33,985 nucleotides of DNA, from the NCBI GenBank assembly GCA_050014355.1, contig JBEKDL010000034.1:1-33985 (forward strand), in the 5' to 3' direction. Origin of the DNA: Fen-1077 sp050014355. GTDB taxonomy: Bacteria; Chloroflexota; Dehalococcoidia; Dehalococcoidales; RBG-16-60-22. Positions 31,804 through 33,985 of the stretch are shown piece after piece. Every line of letters begins with the position of its first letter. The stretch's first letter is position 1. The notes beneath the pieces were generated by a model that saw only the letters and a program-made list of their open reading frames with translations, had not been told where the DNA came from and searched no databases. Position numbers and translations under genes: made by a program.

Positions 31804-31826
31804 CTCTCCCCTTCGTAAGGGGAGAG
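31804..31826. repeat. CTCTCCCCTT palindrome
   Basis: CTCTCCCCTT (31804-31813) and AAGGGGAGAG (31817-31826) form a perfect 10-base-pair stem with a three-base loop. It is of the same general pyrimidine-rich type as the repeats at 18782, 26827 and 28967. Confidence 0.7.
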
Positions 31827-31990
31827 TTAGAGAGGGATTTTTACCACCCAGTCATTCTGGCCAAGGCCAGAAAAAAGAAGGGATAAGGAGTTAAAAGATA
31901 AAGTAATAAGAGAGTATTGAAAAAGAAGGCAAACAATATTACAATTATTCAAAAGCAGATAACTTTATAAAAATAAATTAGGTCATTAAT

Positions 31991-32455
31991 GTGAATGGAC
32001 AAGGTATCATATATTTAGCTCTTGGGGTGGTTATTGCAGGGGCTATATTGTCCTCTCCTATAGCGGAGGAGCAATACACTGAAACCTACTATACCGCAGA
32101 ACCATATAACTATGAACAATCCCTTGTTCATGAAAGTCAGGTCAGAACTGGTTTTTTGTGGCTCAAACATGTAACACAAGTTCAATACTTGATAACCAAC
32201 AAAGAATACATACAAGGTAAATTTACTTTGAGTTTTGTTTTTGACAATGGTTCTCAAACCGGGACAGTTTTGAAAGAAGTAAATATTTCAGCAGGTGAAC
32301 AAAAGGCAGTGACGGCGAATTCACCTTTAAGTGGGAAATCTAAATATATGTTGACTATAACACCACCCAATAAATCTGTTCCACATCAACGTCCAATGAC
32401 TAAAAAAATTACTGGATGGGAAGCACTATGGCGATTAACTCCTTTTGTTAAATGA
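31991..32455 (+). CDS. Membrane-anchored protein of unknown function
   Basis: The frame opens at GTG (31991) and encodes 154 residues. Residues 5-23 (GIIYLALGVVIAGAILSSP) are a hydrophobic N-terminal anchor or uncleaved signal, followed by a polar domain with alternating hydrophobic residues (QGKFTLSFVFDNGSQTG, continuing VNISAGEQKAV), which looks like a beta-sandwich. Residues exported would be on the outside. It is strongly AT-rich compared with uvrA and sbcC, and its ribosome binding site is weak. No family is recognised. It converges on uvrA, 66 bases away. Confidence 0.62.
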   Translation: MNGQGIIYLALGVVIAGAILSSPIAEEQYTETYYTAEPYNYEQSLVHESQVRTGFLWLKHVTQVQYLITNKEYIQGKFTLSFVFDNGSQTGTVLKEVNISAGEQKAVTANSPLSGKSKYMLTITPPNKSVPHQRPMTKKITGWEALWRLTPFVK

Positions 32456-32521
32456 ACGCCTTGCCAATCGGTGTAACTAATGGATTAAAAGTTGTTATGC
32501 CTGCCCCTCCTTCCCCCATCC

Positions 32522-33985
<1,464 letters not shown>

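Larger units (their letters stand above)
31618..31990. other. Gene-free stretch with several repeat remnants
   Basis: No ORF is supported. The stretch contains a CGTCATTCCCGC hairpin (31625-31652), a partial TATCCCCC/GGGGGAT pair (about 31662-31694), CTTCGGCTTCGCTCAGGACA (about 31725-31744), and a CTCTCCCCTT-CGT-AAGGGGAGAG hairpin (31804-31826). It then turns very AT-rich before the next gene. Confidence 0.6.

Overview
The window reads as a chromosomal segment of a GC-rich, anaerobic bacterium. The best guess is Chloroflexota, class Dehalococcoidia. This rests on the overall protein flavour, a DnaG zinc ribbon of the CX2H-X17-CX3C type, a tungsten aldehyde:ferredoxin oxidoreductase, and many TGTCATTGCGAG palindromic repeats. 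It is an inference from recall; no marker was searched. No rRNA, tRNA or CRISPR array was recognised.

Layout: (1) 198-3920: an aldehyde ferredoxin oxidoreductase gene faces a two-gene minus-strand unit, an extended SDR followed by a steroid-5-alpha-reductase-like membrane protein. (2) 4156-6836: a small zinc-ribbon protein, endonuclease V and release factor 2 (prfB, expressed through a +1 programmed frameshift), then divergently rpsP-khpA behind a near-consensus promoter and ending at a hairpin terminator. (3) 7012-14949: a complete F-type ATP synthase operon on the minus strand, atpZ-atpB-atpE-[37-aa membrane miniprotein]-atpF-atpH-atpA-[DUF3795-like Cys-rich protein]-atpG-atpD-atpC, with a promoter just upstream of atpZ and two palindromic repeats inserted before atpD and before the Cys-rich gene. 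(4) 15095-18728: two small minus-strand genes (one a bifunctional-nuclease/DUF151 protein) and a PEP synthase-type dikinase with its terminator. (5) 18782-21236: a dGTPase-like gene broken by an internal deletion, then hisH and hisF. (6) 21238-21627: a 390-bp composite repeat carrying a GIY-YIG nuclease ORF interrupted by a stop. (7) 21638-24939: dnaG-rpoD, the classical primase/sigma pair. (8) 25013-29034: a small membrane protein, ffh, and a tandem array of four paralogous single-domain cupins. (9) 29035-33985: a Rad50/SbcC-type ATPase, an orphan membrane-anchored protein, and the C-terminal half of uvrA running off the window edge.

Most genes are housekeeping (energy, translation, replication, transcription, secretion, repair). 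The less ordinary content is the additions to the atp operon, the family of palindromic repeats sitting directly 5' of ribosome binding sites, the nuclease ORF nested in one such repeat, and the four-copy cupin array with a duplicated promoter-like block. None of these could be checked against a database here, so novelty claims are inferences.
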